64,000 nt of DNA, from assembly GCA_037693485.1 (NCBI GenBank), contig CM075350.1, forward strand, positions 128,276,001 through 128,340,000, in the 5' to 3' direction. Within the stretch, counting starts at the first letter, position 1. Every line of letters begins with the position of its first letter. The notes beneath the pieces were generated by a model that saw nothing but the letters and a program-made list of their open reading frames with translations, made no database searches and was not told the DNA's origin. Source of the stretch: Kitagawia praeruptora (taxonomy: Eukaryota > Streptophyta > Magnoliopsida > Apiales > Apiaceae). The translations under genes and the position numbers were made by a program. Shown piece by piece: positions 1 through 11,581 of the stretch.

Positions 1-388
1 TAGTTTCTAGAAGTAATGTTTAAAAATGTTATTTTTTACAAAATTTAATTATATAAATATCAATTTTAAAGTTTTTGATCAAAAAAATCAATCTTTTACA
101 TATTTTTAAATTGGGTATTTATAATATATATTTGAAAAATAAATATCAGGTAAAAAAAAACGTAAAAAAAAATTAAAAGGAGCGCATTCCTTTCAAAAGT
201 GATGTGCATTCCTTGAATGCGTAACACCTATATTTTTTTTTTGAAATTTTTTATGCAATACCTATTTATAAAATGTGTCATAATAGTACATAATTTGGAA
301 ATGCATAATAAACTGGTATTTTTGATTATAAAAATCAGGATTTCTATTTGTATCAAAATTTTAAAAAAAAAAACAATACTGTTTTTGG
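1..388. other. AT-rich intergenic DNA, nothing recognised
   Basis: Very AT-rich sequence with many A and T runs. I see no gene, RNA or mobile-element end here. An open frame across part of it is low-complexity and does not resemble a protein. Confidence 0.5.
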
Positions 389-402
389 CATTTTTTCATT
401 TC

Positions 403-599
403 ATTTTTTTTTTGATAATCCGGTGTCCGGGTCAGCTTGCGCGCACCTCGACTAATCCGGAGGGCATACTACTACACTCATACCCCCGAGCATGATAGCC
501 CACTTAATTGCGGAGCGCCTCAGGGAATCGAACTCATGACCTCAAGATAGCAATCCTTAAGCGCCATTATCCGACCATCTGAGACAACCCGTGGGAATC
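403..599 (-). mobile_element. tRNA-derived SINE, reverse orientation
   Basis: Read on the reverse strand, this 197-bp unit starts with a tRNA-like head containing a B-box-like GAGTTCGATTCC (forward positions about 525-536). It continues through a GC-rich body and ends in an A-run (the T-run at 404-412 on the forward strand). Perfect 14-bp direct repeats CATTTTTTCATTTC flank it at 389-402 and 600-613, the target-site duplication expected of target-primed retrotransposition. A SINE codes for nothing and depends on LINE machinery. I recognise the architecture but do not assign a SINE family. Confidence 0.8.
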
Positions 600-746
600 C
601 ATTTTTTCATTTCTTGGTCAACGTTCATGTAGTGAAATCTTATTCGGCTGGTAGTTATGGGCAGTCTCACCAAAATGATGAGCAGTTACATATTAAGTTT
701 TGTTTAAAGAGCATTTAAATTATTTTAAGTTAACATCAGATAGAGC

Positions 747-1245
747 TGTTAAGTCAAGTCCAAATAATAGTCCGAAGGTCGTTAGATGAGTTATCAGATA
801 TGTACTAAGTGATACTAAGTGATAAGGATCTGAGACTCTGAGTAGATATGTTTTCTGTAACTAATCTTATCACATGTAAACAAACTTCTATGTATGACTT
901 CTATATAAACATATCACTCATATAGATTTCATAAGAGTGATTTTCACCAAATCTTTTATAGCTTTTACTTGGTATCAGAGCTCAGGCACGCAGAGGTCAC
1001 GGGTTCGACTCTCTGCGACCCCCAATATTCTCAATATTTAATATGGACACGAAGGCAAGTTATGCTCCAAAGATGAGCGCCCGTGATCCACTCTTCGACC
1101 CAAAAATGGGCTTTAGAGTGAGGGGGAGTGTTAGAATATAATATAAGATCCATATAAGGCCTCCCTCTAACACCTTAAGGTTTTAGATGAGTTGGTTACT
1201 TAACATCTAACGACCTTCGGACTATTATTTGGACTTGACTTAACA
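747..1245 (+). mobile_element. TRIM-like non-coding LTR element with 42-bp inverted termini
   Basis: A 499-bp unit begins TGTTAAG and ends CTTAACA, flanked by a 5-bp target duplication AGAGC (742-746 and 1246-1250). The first 42 bases (747-788) are the exact reverse complement of the last 42 (1204-1245). Inside lies a primer-binding site TGGTATCAGAGC (970-981), followed by a tRNA B-box-like GGGTTCGACTC, a polypurine tract AGGGGGAG (1121-1128) and a TGTTAGAATA LTR-like start at 1129. There is no coding capacity. PBS, PPT and 5-bp duplication point to the TRIM class, but the two ends are inverted rather than direct repeats, which is unusual. Confidence 0.65.
970..981 (+). promoter_or_regulatory. 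Primer-binding site of the TRIM-like element
   Basis: TGGTATCAGAGC matches the 3' end complement of plant initiator methionine tRNA, the usual primer of Ty1/copia reverse transcription. Confidence 0.75.
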
Positions 1246-1250
1246 AGAGC

Positions 1251-1782
1251 AATTATACCACACTTTAATTTTGTAAATTTACTCAAAAAGATAAATAATT
1301 ATATATTTGAAAAAGAATTAAACTAAGAAAAATCAAATTATGATATAGACTAAATTCAAACCGCATAAAATTCAAAACTTCATACGCGCGTCAGACATAT
1401 TTTTTATCCACACAAGGGTATACATTGATTAACATTTACGGTAACCTTCTTTAAAAAAAAAACATTTACCGTAACCTATTAACCGGGTAATGAAATGCAA
1501 AACCGATCCAAAGGTCAATTCGCTTATATTCTCGAATGTGAGCATCGTAAAAAATGAAATTTTAACGATACATTTTTCGATTTTCATTAAAAAATAAAAG
1601 AAAAAAATTATAATATGTATAGGCACAAAAATAAATTAGGAAACAAATATATGAAATAATTATAAATGATTTTTCTAGAAAAATTATAAAAAGAATATTT
1701 TTTGAAAAGTAACAAATTACATAAATTTAATTTGTAATTGGGGAACAAAATTCTAAATCACTGGGTACTTGCAATATTTGAT
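1251..1782. other. AT-rich intergenic spacer
   Basis: Sequence between the TRIM-like element and the copia element. I see no gene or element boundary in it; a 65-codon reverse frame is low-complexity. Confidence 0.45.
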
Positions 1783-1787
1783 GACTG

Positions 1788-2013
1788 TCTAAAGTTTGTA
1801 AAATACCAGTACGTTAATGGAGATTCAAGCTCAAAGAGATCACATTTCTTATTTCTACATTACAGAGAAGAATGAGTTTGTTACAGAGTTTGGAAAGAAG
1901 TAATCTATTATTGTAACACACTTGTCTATATATGGAGAACAAAAACAGTTATGATAAGTGAGTGAACATCTCAACTATAGATTCAATAAGTAACTAGTGT
2001 GATAAGTGCAATA
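1788..2013 (-). repeat. 3' LTR of the reverse-strand copia element
   Basis: 226-bp repeat matching 6803-7044, with substitutions and small indels. In the element's sense orientation it follows the polypurine tract. Its visible ends are TCTAAAG and GCAATA on the forward strand rather than the usual TG...CA. Confidence 0.8.
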
Positions 2014-5000
2014 GTCCCCCTCAGATTGAAGGTGGTGATACAACATTCAATCTGGAGAGAGCTTTCCAATGTGCTTGACGACTAAGTCCCTTGGTAAAAA
2101 CATTTGCCAGTTGAGAAGAACCAGGAATATATTGTGGTTGAATCAGCTTAGACTGAACTTGTTCTCGAACGAAATGATAATCCAGGGCAAAATGCTTGGT
2201 CTTTGGATGAAAAACAGGGTCTGCAGCAATGTCTAAAGCAGCCTGATTATCACTATGAACCAGAACAGGAAATGTCTGAGGAACACCAAGTTCAGACAAT
2301 AAGACAATCAACCAGGAAACTTCACAAGCAGTATCAGCAATGGCTCGTAATTCAGCTTCAATAGTAGAACGAGAGATAACCTTTTGTTTGGTGGAATGCC
2401 AAACAACTAAGGAGGAACCATAGTTAAACACATACCCATGATACTACGAAGCATGCCAGAAGAGTCCAATGTGGAACCCCAGTCACTGTCATAGTAAGCT
2501 TCAAGTTGAAGAGAAGTATTTGCAGAATAAAACAATCCTTGAAAAGGAGTTCCTTCAAGGTAACGAAGAACATGTTGAACTGCTAACATATGTGGTTCAC
2601 GTGGTGTTTGCAGAAACTGACTAAGATGATGCATGACATAAGATATATCAGGCCATGATACTGTAAGATACGGCAACTTACCAACATATTTACGATAAAT
2701 TGTAGGGTCATCAAGTAAAGCACCCTCTGTTGGTGACAACTTGACATTGCTGTCAACATGGAGAGATAATGGTTTGCTGTTCTCTAAGCCCGCTTCTACT
2801 AACAAGTCGTAAACAAATTTATGTTGGTGTAGATACAAACCTTCATCTGTTTTATGTATTCAAGGCCAAGATAGTATTTAGCCAAACCCAAATCTTTGAT
2901 AGTAAAAGCAGAATGCAAGACATCTTTGACATGTTGTATGAAATCATTGCTTGTGCCAGTGAGTAAAATATCATCAACATAAACTAAAGCTGTGACAAAA
3001 ATGCCATCTGCCTTATAAACAAACAGTGAATAGTCTGCTACTGTTTGAGTAAAACCAATGTCAAGTAACACAGAAGCTAGTTTTTCAAACCATACTCGAG
3101 AGGCTTGTTTTAAATCGTAAATAGACTTGTTCAGCTTGCAGACATAGTTAGTACAAAAAAAGAGGATGTCCCTTTGGAAGTGCCATATACACCTCTTCAG
3201 CTAAATCGCCATGAAGAAAGGCGTTATTGATGTCCAGTTGGTGTATATCCCACCGTTTTATAGCTGCCAAAGCTAAAACAGTTCGAACAGTAGCCATCTT
3301 GGCAATAGGTGAAAAAGTGTTGTGGTAATCTTGCCCTTCAATTTGGGTATAACCCTTGGCAATCAAACGAGCTTTAAACTTGTCTAAAGAACCATTTGCC
3401 TTGTATTTCACTATGTACACCCATTTACAATCGACAACCTTTTTGTTTTCAGGAAGAGGAACAACAGTCCATGTATTATTTTCTTCGAAGGCATGTAATT
3501 CTTTTGACATGGCCTCTATCCATCTACTATCCTTTATATCTTGGTTATAAGTAAAAGGTTCAGGTATAGTAGATTGAGGGCTAACAGAACAAACATAAAT
3601 TAATGGTTGTGACTTGTGAGTAATGAGAAAAGTTATATTTCTCAGAATTAATGGAACATTTGAATAAAAGAGCAGTAGCTGCAGAGACAATGGATGTCTG
3701 TTTTGGTTGTTTTGAAGTGGTGACATAGTCTTATAACCACGTTGGTTGTACCTTTTTTCTAAGAGATATCCTTTGTGAAATTGGAGCTTGAGTGGTGAAA
3801 ACATCATCAACAAGAGGTATGTTAACAGTGTCAATAGTACTATCAACAATATTGTCAATAGTGCTATCAACATTGTTATTAGCAGTAGGAGGAGATATGT
3901 CAATATTAGATGAATTAGGAACAAAATCATCTAAAGGAGTAAAGAAAGAGTCATCATCATTTTCGGGAGGAGTGAATAAAGGACTAGAAGAAGAAGATGA
4001 AATAGTGGCATAAGGAAAGACATTTTCAGTGAAAACAACATGACGTGAAACATAAAACTGGTGAGTGATGGGATTAAAAAGCTTATATCCCTTTTGTGTC
4101 AAGGAGTAACCAAGAAAAACAGTTTCAATAGCACGAGGTGCAAGTTTGTCTGAATCGTGAACAGTCATATGAGCAAGACAACCAAATATCCTGAGATGTG
4201 TGTAAATTGGTGGCTTGTTAAAAAGCTTTTCATATGGAGAAATGTAGCCCAAGACAGTAATGGGAATTCTATTTATGAGATAAGTGGAAGTGAGAATGCA
4301 ATCACCCAAAAAAGAGGAAGGTAAATGAGCTTGAAATAACAATGCTCGTGACATTTCAAGTAAATTTCTATGTTTATCTTCAACTCGCCCAATTTGTTTG
4401 GAAGTATAGGGACAAGATGTTTGATGTATTGTACCTTGAGACGGAAGAAAGATAGTGAAATCATGGCTGAGAAACTCTCCTCCATTGTCTGTCCTAAGAC
4501 AATTAATAGAAGTAGAAAATTGAGTTTGTACATAAGCAAAAAAATCCTTTAAATATTGACACACATGTTGTTCAGTAGGAAGAAGTATTGTCCATAAACC
4601 TCGAGTACAATCATCAACTATTGTCAAGAAGTATTTACAGCCATTGTAAGTTGGAGTCCGATATAGTCCCCATATGTCACAATGTACAAGTTCAAAAGGT
4701 AAAACAGCATGAGACTGACTTATAGCGAAAGGAAGTCTACATTGCTTTGCTTTAGGACAAATAGTATAAGGAAAATTGTTACTATTTGAACAATGTACAA
4801 TTGAATCATTTATTTTTGACACAACAGAAGAAGGGATATGGCCAAGACGTTGATGCCAGACTAGAGAATCTGAATGATGAGAAGCTGCAAGAACATTTGA
4901 AGAAGGTGGTATATTGAGAAGTTGGTAGAGACCACCAATCATGTTACCAAGAACCAATCCCTTCATCTGGTATTGGCCCTGCAGATAACAATTGTGAGGT

Positions 5001-5290
5001 GTAAAGTGAACAGTATATTTGAGTTGTAAAGATAATTTACTCACAAAGTAAATATTGAAGGTAAAAGTGGGAATGTATAGCACATCAGTGATCAAAGTGG
5101 ACAAAGGATTAAGGTAAACTGAACCCATGTGAGTGACAATAGCTTGTTGTCCATTAAGAAAAGTTACAGTTAGAGACTCAGACATAGGTTGAACATTAGT
5201 CATGTAGGTTATATTACAACACATATGATTAGTGGCCCCCGTATCAAGTACCCAAGAACTGTATGTGTTGAAGAGAATAAGGAAAAAATA
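2014..5290 (-). pseudogene. Broken copia pol: protease, integrase, RT, RNase H
   Basis: Reading right to left on the reverse strand: an aspartic protease active site WVLDTGATNH near 5250-5220; the gag-pre-integrase HHCC region with WHQRLGH; an integrase core with VDDCTRG and LRTDNGGEF; then RT blocks including KARLIAKGYTQ, QLDINNAFLHG and YVDDILLTG; and finally RNase H with STKQKVISRST. The reading frame changes at least four times (near 3800, 3150, 2830 and 2420), so no full polyprotein can be made. The RT segment between LPKGHP and the YVDD block is interrupted. In an intact element this polyprotein would process Gag, reverse-transcribe RNA and integrate cDNA. Confidence 0.9.
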
Positions 5291-6560
5291 GTACCTGCAA
5301 TATGAGTAGCTAAACTGTACTGACTAGTAGGGGAATTGCCAGTGCTAGCACCTTTGGAGTTTAAACACTGCATTAGACTGTTGAGTTGAGATTGGAGAGC
5401 ATCCATTTTAGTTGTCAAAGTATGATCTGTGGACAGAGTTTGAGCAAAAACATCAGGAGAACTCTGAGCAACAAGAGATTGTGCAGAGACTTGCACAACA
5501 TTAGACTTTGACACATTGGGCTTAGGAGTAAATCTACGTTTCCCTTTATTGTTGGGATGGTTTGGATGATCAAGAGGATAACCATTTAATTTGTAACACT
5601 TCTCCTTAGTATGGCCTTTAAAATGACAATGAGAACATTATTGAACTGGATTAGAGGCCCTGTCACTGAAACGATTAGAAGTATATCCAGGATGAGCATT
5701 AGTAGACATGTTAACCATCATGGCAACAGGGGAAATGGAAGGAGAAAGCGTTTGACGCTGTTTTTCCTCTTGTTTAAGAAGCATAAAAGCTTGATTCACT
5801 GTTGGCCAAGGATTCATCATGAGTAGTTGACCACGAGCTGCTGTATAACTCGAGTGTAAGCCTATCAAAAACTGTATTAGATGAGTTTTCTCAGTCTGTG
5901 ATTCCCATTCTGCAATTTCCCCACAAGTGCATGTAACAGGAGATTCCAAAGCTCTAAGCTCACCCAAAAACTTTTCAACTTGTGAAAGTAGAAATCAATA
6001 GAATCATTTCCTTGCTCCAACTTAAACAAGGCACGCTGAGTTTCATAAAATTTATGACCAGTAACAGCAGAAAAGCGTTCATTAAGCTCATTCCAAACAG
6101 CTTGGGCACTATTCATGTAATTCATATTGTTGCTAATGTCATCAGACATAGTGTTCAAAATTCAGGTAATAACCATGTCATTTACGCGTTTTCAGTGCAC
6201 AAACAACGGTGAATTTACAGCATGAGCAAGATATTCACCATTAACGATGACAAGTTTATTCTTAGCGAAAAGTGTAATTTGTAGAGAACGCTTCCAAGAA
6301 GCGTAATTTTCAGAACCTAAAAGCTTCTTAGAGATAAGAGTCATACCAGGCTGATCGTTGTTATGAAGAAAAAGAGGATGAGCATTATTGTCGATAGACA
6401 GAGAGTTTGTTTGAGAGTGTGTATGATCATTGTGTGAATCATTGTTAACTGGAATCTCAGTATTAACTGGAGATATAGGATTTGTAGATCGAAAACTTTG
6501 TGGATTAGTCATAGCAGTGTTACTTAGAACAACATTAGCATATGTGAAACGACGAGACAT
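5290..6560 (-). pseudogene. Broken copia gag
   Basis: Reverse-strand gag remnant starting at an ATG at 6560. Segments in different frames give an N-terminal copia Gag region (LISKKLLGSENYASWKRS), a central helical capsid-like part (AVWNELNERFSAVTGHKFYE) and a CCHC zinc knuckle at about 5640-5580, with residues matching CX2CX3GHX4C except that the first cysteine codon is disturbed. At least three frame breaks separate these parts. Gag would form the virus-like particle. The gene is clearly non-functional. Confidence 0.8.
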
Positions 6561-6790
6561 TCAAAAACGATGATCGAGAGAGAAGATCGAAAAATCAACA
6601 AGATAAAGATCTTATGAACAAATAGCACGAAAACACATTGATTAATGTTCAAACACATAGCAGATGATGAACAATTAACAAATCATACTTGTAAAAGCAA
6701 TCGAGAACGACGACGATGAATTAATCGAGATGCAGATACAAGAACGTACTTACAAAAGAGATGAAAAACAACGAAGTAGTGGAAGAAAAA

Positions 6791-6802
6791 GCTCTGATAC
6801 CA
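6791..6802 (-). promoter_or_regulatory. Primer-binding site of the reverse-strand copia element
   Basis: Forward-strand GCTCTGATACCA is the reverse complement of TGGTATCAGAGC. It lies immediately inside the 5' LTR of the element. Confidence 0.85.
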
Positions 6803-7044
6803 TCTAAAGTTTGTAAAATACCAGTACATTAATGGAGATTTAAGCTCAAAGAGATCACATTTCTTATATCTACATTACATAGAAGAATGAGTTTGTTACA
6901 AAGATATTTGGGGAAGAAAGAAGTAATCTATTATTATAGGCTTATAGCATACTTGTCTATATATAGAGAACAAAAACAATTATGGTAAGTGAGTGAACAT
7001 CTCAATTATAGATTCGATAAGTAACTAGTGTGATAAGTGCAATA
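6803..7044 (-). repeat. 5' LTR of the reverse-strand copia element
   Basis: 242-bp repeat, partner of 1788-2013. It is about 16 bp longer because of small insertions near 6901-6955. The divergence between the two LTRs indicates an old insertion. Confidence 0.8.
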
Positions 7045-7342
7045 GGCTGACCCTGACCCTGACAAAATAGTTATATGTTTTAAAAAAATTAATTTTTTCT
7101 CTTATATCTCAACAATAAAATGTCGAATGACCATAAATGCATAATAATTTGCTATTATTGGCAATATCAAAAGTTACATAACTAATTCGCAGAATAGAAA
7201 TCCAACTAATAGCATACAACATGTTTCGTTAATTCGATGTATACCGAAATCTATCATGTTAGTATTGCTTTCGCCAACATAATCATACAATTGTAACACT
7301 ATTAAATCACATTTTGTTTCACTATAAAATGTCACGTTATAA

Positions 7343-8688
7343 TCTATCTATTACTATATATTATAAGGTGACACAAGGGCAAAAGTTGCCAATTTAATGG
7401 TCGTGAAATTACAATTTTACCCTTATATTTTTAAAAATTACAAAAATACCATCCTTTAATAAGTATGTAAAAAAAGGTGAAATTGTGTTTGTGTTGGGAT
7501 TCGAACTACTAACCCTCTTCTATTAAACTTATGCCATAACCAACTTTGCTACATTTAATTTTGAGTTTTGTCCAAAAATCCTATAAGATAAGCCACATCT
7601 TCTATTCTTGTCCATTCTTCTTTTACCTTTTTTTTGAGTAAATAAAATATTGATTTATATTATTTCTAAAATATTGGATAGATAAACTTACAAAAAATAT
7701 TCTAATAGATTGAGTATACTCTACAATTCTCTTTTGTCATTTTAGATTGTACATACTTTAACCGAGTACAAAAAAAAATATTTATATGCTTCTTCGATCC
7801 ATGTAGATATTAAATTCTTGAAATAATAAATAAAATTTGGTTTTAAAAAATATGTAAATTTAATATTTTAATTATCAAATCATACATATATAATTAATAA
7901 TTGCATCACATTAGTTTTAGGTATATAAAAATTTAAGTATGTGAGTTATATTATGGGGTTTGATCCACCAACTATTTAAACTTTCAACGAATAAAATATA
8001 TGATTGGTATATATATATATACACGAAAAAAAATGAAATTATGTTAAAAATATGAGAACTCTAAAAATATGATCTATGTTATATATAAAAAGTAACATAA
8101 TTAATATTCAATAAATTCAAAAAATGTATAAAATTTTAAATCATAATTATTACAAAATTACAATAATTATTTATATTGATCAATTAGACTATAACTCGAC
8201 TATGAAGTATGGTACATATGAATATTTATATAATTTGATAAATTGATCAATATAATATATAATAGTTGAGTACTTAGATAAATATAAGATAAATCAAAAA
8301 CATTGATTGTAAATTTCTTATACATGCGTTGATCATTAAGGTCGCTTTATCATATAACATTAACTGAAATTTTAGAAGAGAAAAGTGGATGTCATTTTTG
8401 AAATAATGAAATCCATCCCATGCATTTTCAAAAATAACATTCGAATAGTATTATAATATATCTTAACTTTAGGTAATATCTACAGTTAACTATAGAATCA
8501 TTAAGCCCTATTTAGAAATTTTTAAAATTGAGTTAAAAGCTAATTCAAAATGTAATATAAAAAATTAGTATGCAAAATTATAAAATAATTATAAAAATAT
8601 TAGATAAATTGAAATCTTATAGTTTATCATATTTTTAATTACGAGAAATAAGTTCAGTGCCCGTGCCTTGCACGGGCTTTTACGCTAG
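7343..8688 (+). mobile_element. Non-autonomous Helitron
   Basis: The 5' end TCTATCTATTACTATA is followed by TATAAGG. The 3' end is CTAG at 8685-8688, preceded by a hairpin whose 8-bp arms GCCCGTGC / GCACGGGC (8659-8666, 8670-8677) enclose a CTT loop. An A precedes the element and a T follows it, the A|T target expected of Helitrons. There is no terminal inverted repeat and no target duplication. No Rep/helicase coding sequence is present, so it is non-autonomous. The precise 5' nucleotide could be 7343 or 7347. Confidence 0.75.
7491..7553 (-). repeat. tRNA-like (Pol III A/B box) fragment inside the Helitron
   Basis: On the reverse strand there is an A-box-like AGCAAAGTTGGTTATGG and, about 35 bases on, a B-box-like AGTTCGAATCCC followed by AACAC. 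The spacing fits a tRNA gene, but I cannot fold a convincing cloverleaf by eye. It is more likely a SINE head or a decayed tRNA than a working tRNA gene. Confidence 0.4.
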
Positions 8689-9235
8689 TAATCTCTTATA
8701 ATGATACATTTTTTCCGGGTAAAGCTTTGTTTTCACTTTTCGACTAAAAAATATTAAACCTTTATAAATGAAATTGGAGATTAAATTATTTCTTTATTAA
8801 TTTATCAAAATTAGAGCTTCAATATATCTATCTATCAATTATATATATAAAGGAAAACCCCCGGGAGTTTGTGGAGCTCTAGAATCGCTCGAATCCTATT
8901 TATCTATTTTTCTAGAGCTCCTCTATTTTAAATAATTAAAATCAAACTTCCTTATTTAGATTCTATTTTTTAGAAAAGAAATCAAAACTTCCTTTTTTAG
9001 CGTTAACATAAACATTTTTGAAATAGAAAAGGTTTTCGAATTTGTAAGGAAGAATAATTTAAATTACATCTTCGAAGTAGAAAAAGTTTTCGAATTTGTA
9101 AGGAAAAAAAAATCAAAACTAGCGTTTTTAACCTAATTATTATCCTTTTTAAACTCTATTTTGATTATTTCATAAAACATGCTTTTTATAAATCGATTTA
9201 TGCATATATAAATCCTTCGGCTCTCTGCAATCTTT

Positions 9236-9475
9236 TTAGCACTTTTTTTTCTCATATTTTTTCTTTGCTTTCTGTTTTGCTAATTTTATGAGCGCACATA
9301 ATCTTTTTTTATCACATATTTTAGAATTAGTTTGGTTCACGGGTTCGCGATCAGATTGTACAAGCTTTACACCTAAAGTTTGCAACTGTTCAGGTAACAT
9401 GACAATAACTGCATATTGAGTAAGCATAAAAATCACTACAAACATAAACACTACAAGCATAAAAATTTTGTACAT
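9236..9475 (-). CDS. Small hypothetical ORF with N-terminal hydrophobic segment
   Basis: A 79-codon reverse-strand frame starts MYKIFMLVVFMFVVIFML, a strongly hydrophobic stretch that could be a signal peptide or membrane anchor. It ends in a lysine-rich tail with three cysteines (CDKKRLC and the C-terminal KKKC). A TATATAAAAC-like box lies on the reverse strand about 50 bases upstream of the ATG (forward 9523-9532). It sits inside a Helitron, so it could be a captured gene piece. I do not recognise the protein, and in such AT-rich DNA a chance frame is quite possible. Confidence 0.25.
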   Translation of the reverse strand: MYKIFMLVVFMFVVIFMLTQYAVIVMLPEQLQTLGVKLVQSDREPVNQTNSKICDKKRLCALIKLAKQKAKKKYEKKKC

Positions 9476-9965
9476 GATCTTTTGATGGTAATTAAGGATT
9501 TATCTATTATTAGATGAACAAAGTTTTATATATTGAATATTTTTTTATAATTTATTCAAATAATAATACCGTAACGTAGAGCGGATCCTTTCCTAACAAA
9601 AGTTTTATAGCAGTATAAAGAAGATAAATATAATTTGATTATATTTGTATATCAAGTTGGATGCATCATCATGATATGCACCTATCAATTCTGATTTAGG
9701 AGTTTCCTAAGTCCTGCTACGCATTACAAACTAAGAATTTACGACATCAATTTTTTTTTATATATTGTTATGACAAAAGTTTTGGTTTGAATTTTTGTAA
9801 GAAACTACTTATATATTTTATATGCATTAGAATTTTATGTTTGAACTATACAGTTTTCACCATGTTCACCTTTACATAAACAGAGAAGAGAGATCGTGCC
9901 AGGTGATCATGATCAATTGATATCTTTAAAATTTTATGTTTGTTTTTTGTCTTTCCTTTTAACCA

Positions 9966-10347
9966 TTCTTCGTTTCTTTGTCTATTTTTAATTATAAATT
10001 TGATTTATATGTATGAAAGAATTTTGGCCATACAAACATCAAAATAGTTGTTATTATGTGTATTTTTCTTTAAACACTGTTAGCATCATACCTTATTATG
10101 ATTTTGCACTTTCAAATTCTAATTACACTGATTCTCTTATAGTTTTTTTTTTATGTTTCTTCGTTTCTTTTTCTATTTTGATCATAAATTTGATTTATAT
10201 GTATACGTTTATGAAAAGAATTTTGGTCATACAAGCATCAAAATAGTTGTTATTATGTGTATTTTTCTTTAAACACTATTAGCATCATACTTTATTATGA
10301 TTTTGCACTTTCAAATTCTAATTACACTGATTCTCTTATAGTTTTTT
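9966..10347 (+). repeat. Tandem duplication, period about 191 bp
   Basis: Two copies start at TTCTTCGTTTCTTT (9966 and 10157). Both contain GAATTTTGG.CATACAA and CACTGATTCTCTTATAG. The second copy carries a short insertion (ACGTTT region). The duplication lies inside the composite Helitron. Confidence 0.85.
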
Positions 10348-11581
10348 TATGTTTTTAAAACCAAAATTAAAGTAAAAGAGGATTTTAATGTTTAAATTTT
10401 TATTATTGTATATACTTGGTATTTTTAAAAAATATGCAACGAACGTCGACTTAAAAATTGTGAGATAAAATCGATAAATCAAAGTCAAAGTGTATTTTAG
10501 TATTCAATTTTTTTATTATTGTGTATGCTTAGTATTTTTATAATTTATACAAACGGTTGTCGGCCTAAAAAATTGTAAGACAAAATCGGTATTAATAAAT
10601 ATATGAATAATTTATCTTATTACATATGTATATTTAATTTATACAATATCGTCTTCACCAATTTATATTGTTATTTTAGATATATTTAAAATTTTTAAAA
10701 AGAATTGTGAGGCAAAATCGATAAACCAAAGTCAAAGAGCATTTTAGTATTTAAAATTGTATTATTGTGTATACTTCGCATTTTTATATATATACCACGG
10801 GTGTCGGCCAAAAAAATCAAAACTTCCTTTTTTAACAAAAACATTAACATTAACATATTCGAAATATAAAAGGTTTTCAAATTTGTAGGAAAGAAGAAGT
10901 CAAATTTTTATATATTCGAAATAGAAAAAAATTTATATTTCAGAACTTTTGTTTTTAACATTAATATCTTTGAAATAGAATTGAAATTATAAATATCCAT
11001 ATATAGTGCCATCGTTGTCTATATAAAGAGTCTTTTGCGTTAATATCCATCTCATATGTTTTAGTTTTTCAATTTTTTTTGCACAAATCACTTGAAAGTT
11101 ATAGATTTCCATCCTTGCAAATTTGTAATAATAATATGATTCATATTTGTGTTGATTTGTTATCAAGATTATATAGTAATTTTTAATTATTTATATTTAT
11201 TTTCCCTTTTACATGTCCACTATTAAAAGTTTAAATTTATACTTAATTTTTTACAACTAATGTTCATATTTTTTTTACAACTTCTTCATCTTCAAGGTGT
11301 ATTTCCCCATATATATCGATCTTATTCACTTTTCCGTGTTAAAAAGGTGTATCTTCAAGGTGTTAAATATTAAATTTTGTATAATATTGTGTTGATTAAT
11401 TTATTTATAAAGATATGTCTTTCGATTTCTTTCTTAAATTATTTTTCATAAAAAGAGAAAATGTTACAAGGCCACCGCGAAATGCGGGTTATATGTTTTT
11501 ATTATAACGGGTGTCGGTCTAAGAAAATTTGATACAAAATTGACATAAAAAATAAGTATATAATTTATTTATTTATCTATA

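Larger units (their letters stand above)
1788..7044 (-). mobile_element. Degenerate Ty1/copia retrotransposon, reverse strand
   Basis: Two related LTRs (1788-2013 and 6803-7044) bound a reverse-strand gag-pol region. The forward-strand GCTCTGATACCA at 6791-6802 is the reverse complement of the initiator-tRNA primer site and abuts the right-hand LTR, fixing the orientation. A G-rich polypurine tract lies next to the left-hand LTR at about 2014-2025. Candidate target duplications are GACTG (1783-1787) and GGCTG (7045-7049), one mismatch. The order protease, integrase, reverse transcriptase, RNase H identifies Ty1/copia. Several frame breaks and LTR differences indicate an old, dead copy. Confidence 0.9.

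Noticed and set aside
980..1025. Possible tRNA gene (GGGTTCGACTC B box)
   Set aside because: It follows directly on the retroelement primer site and has no matching A box or cloverleaf; better explained as part of the TRIM-like element.
10013..10246. 77-codon frame in the composite Helitron
   Set aside because: Spans the 191-bp tandem duplication and is AT-driven with no protein character.
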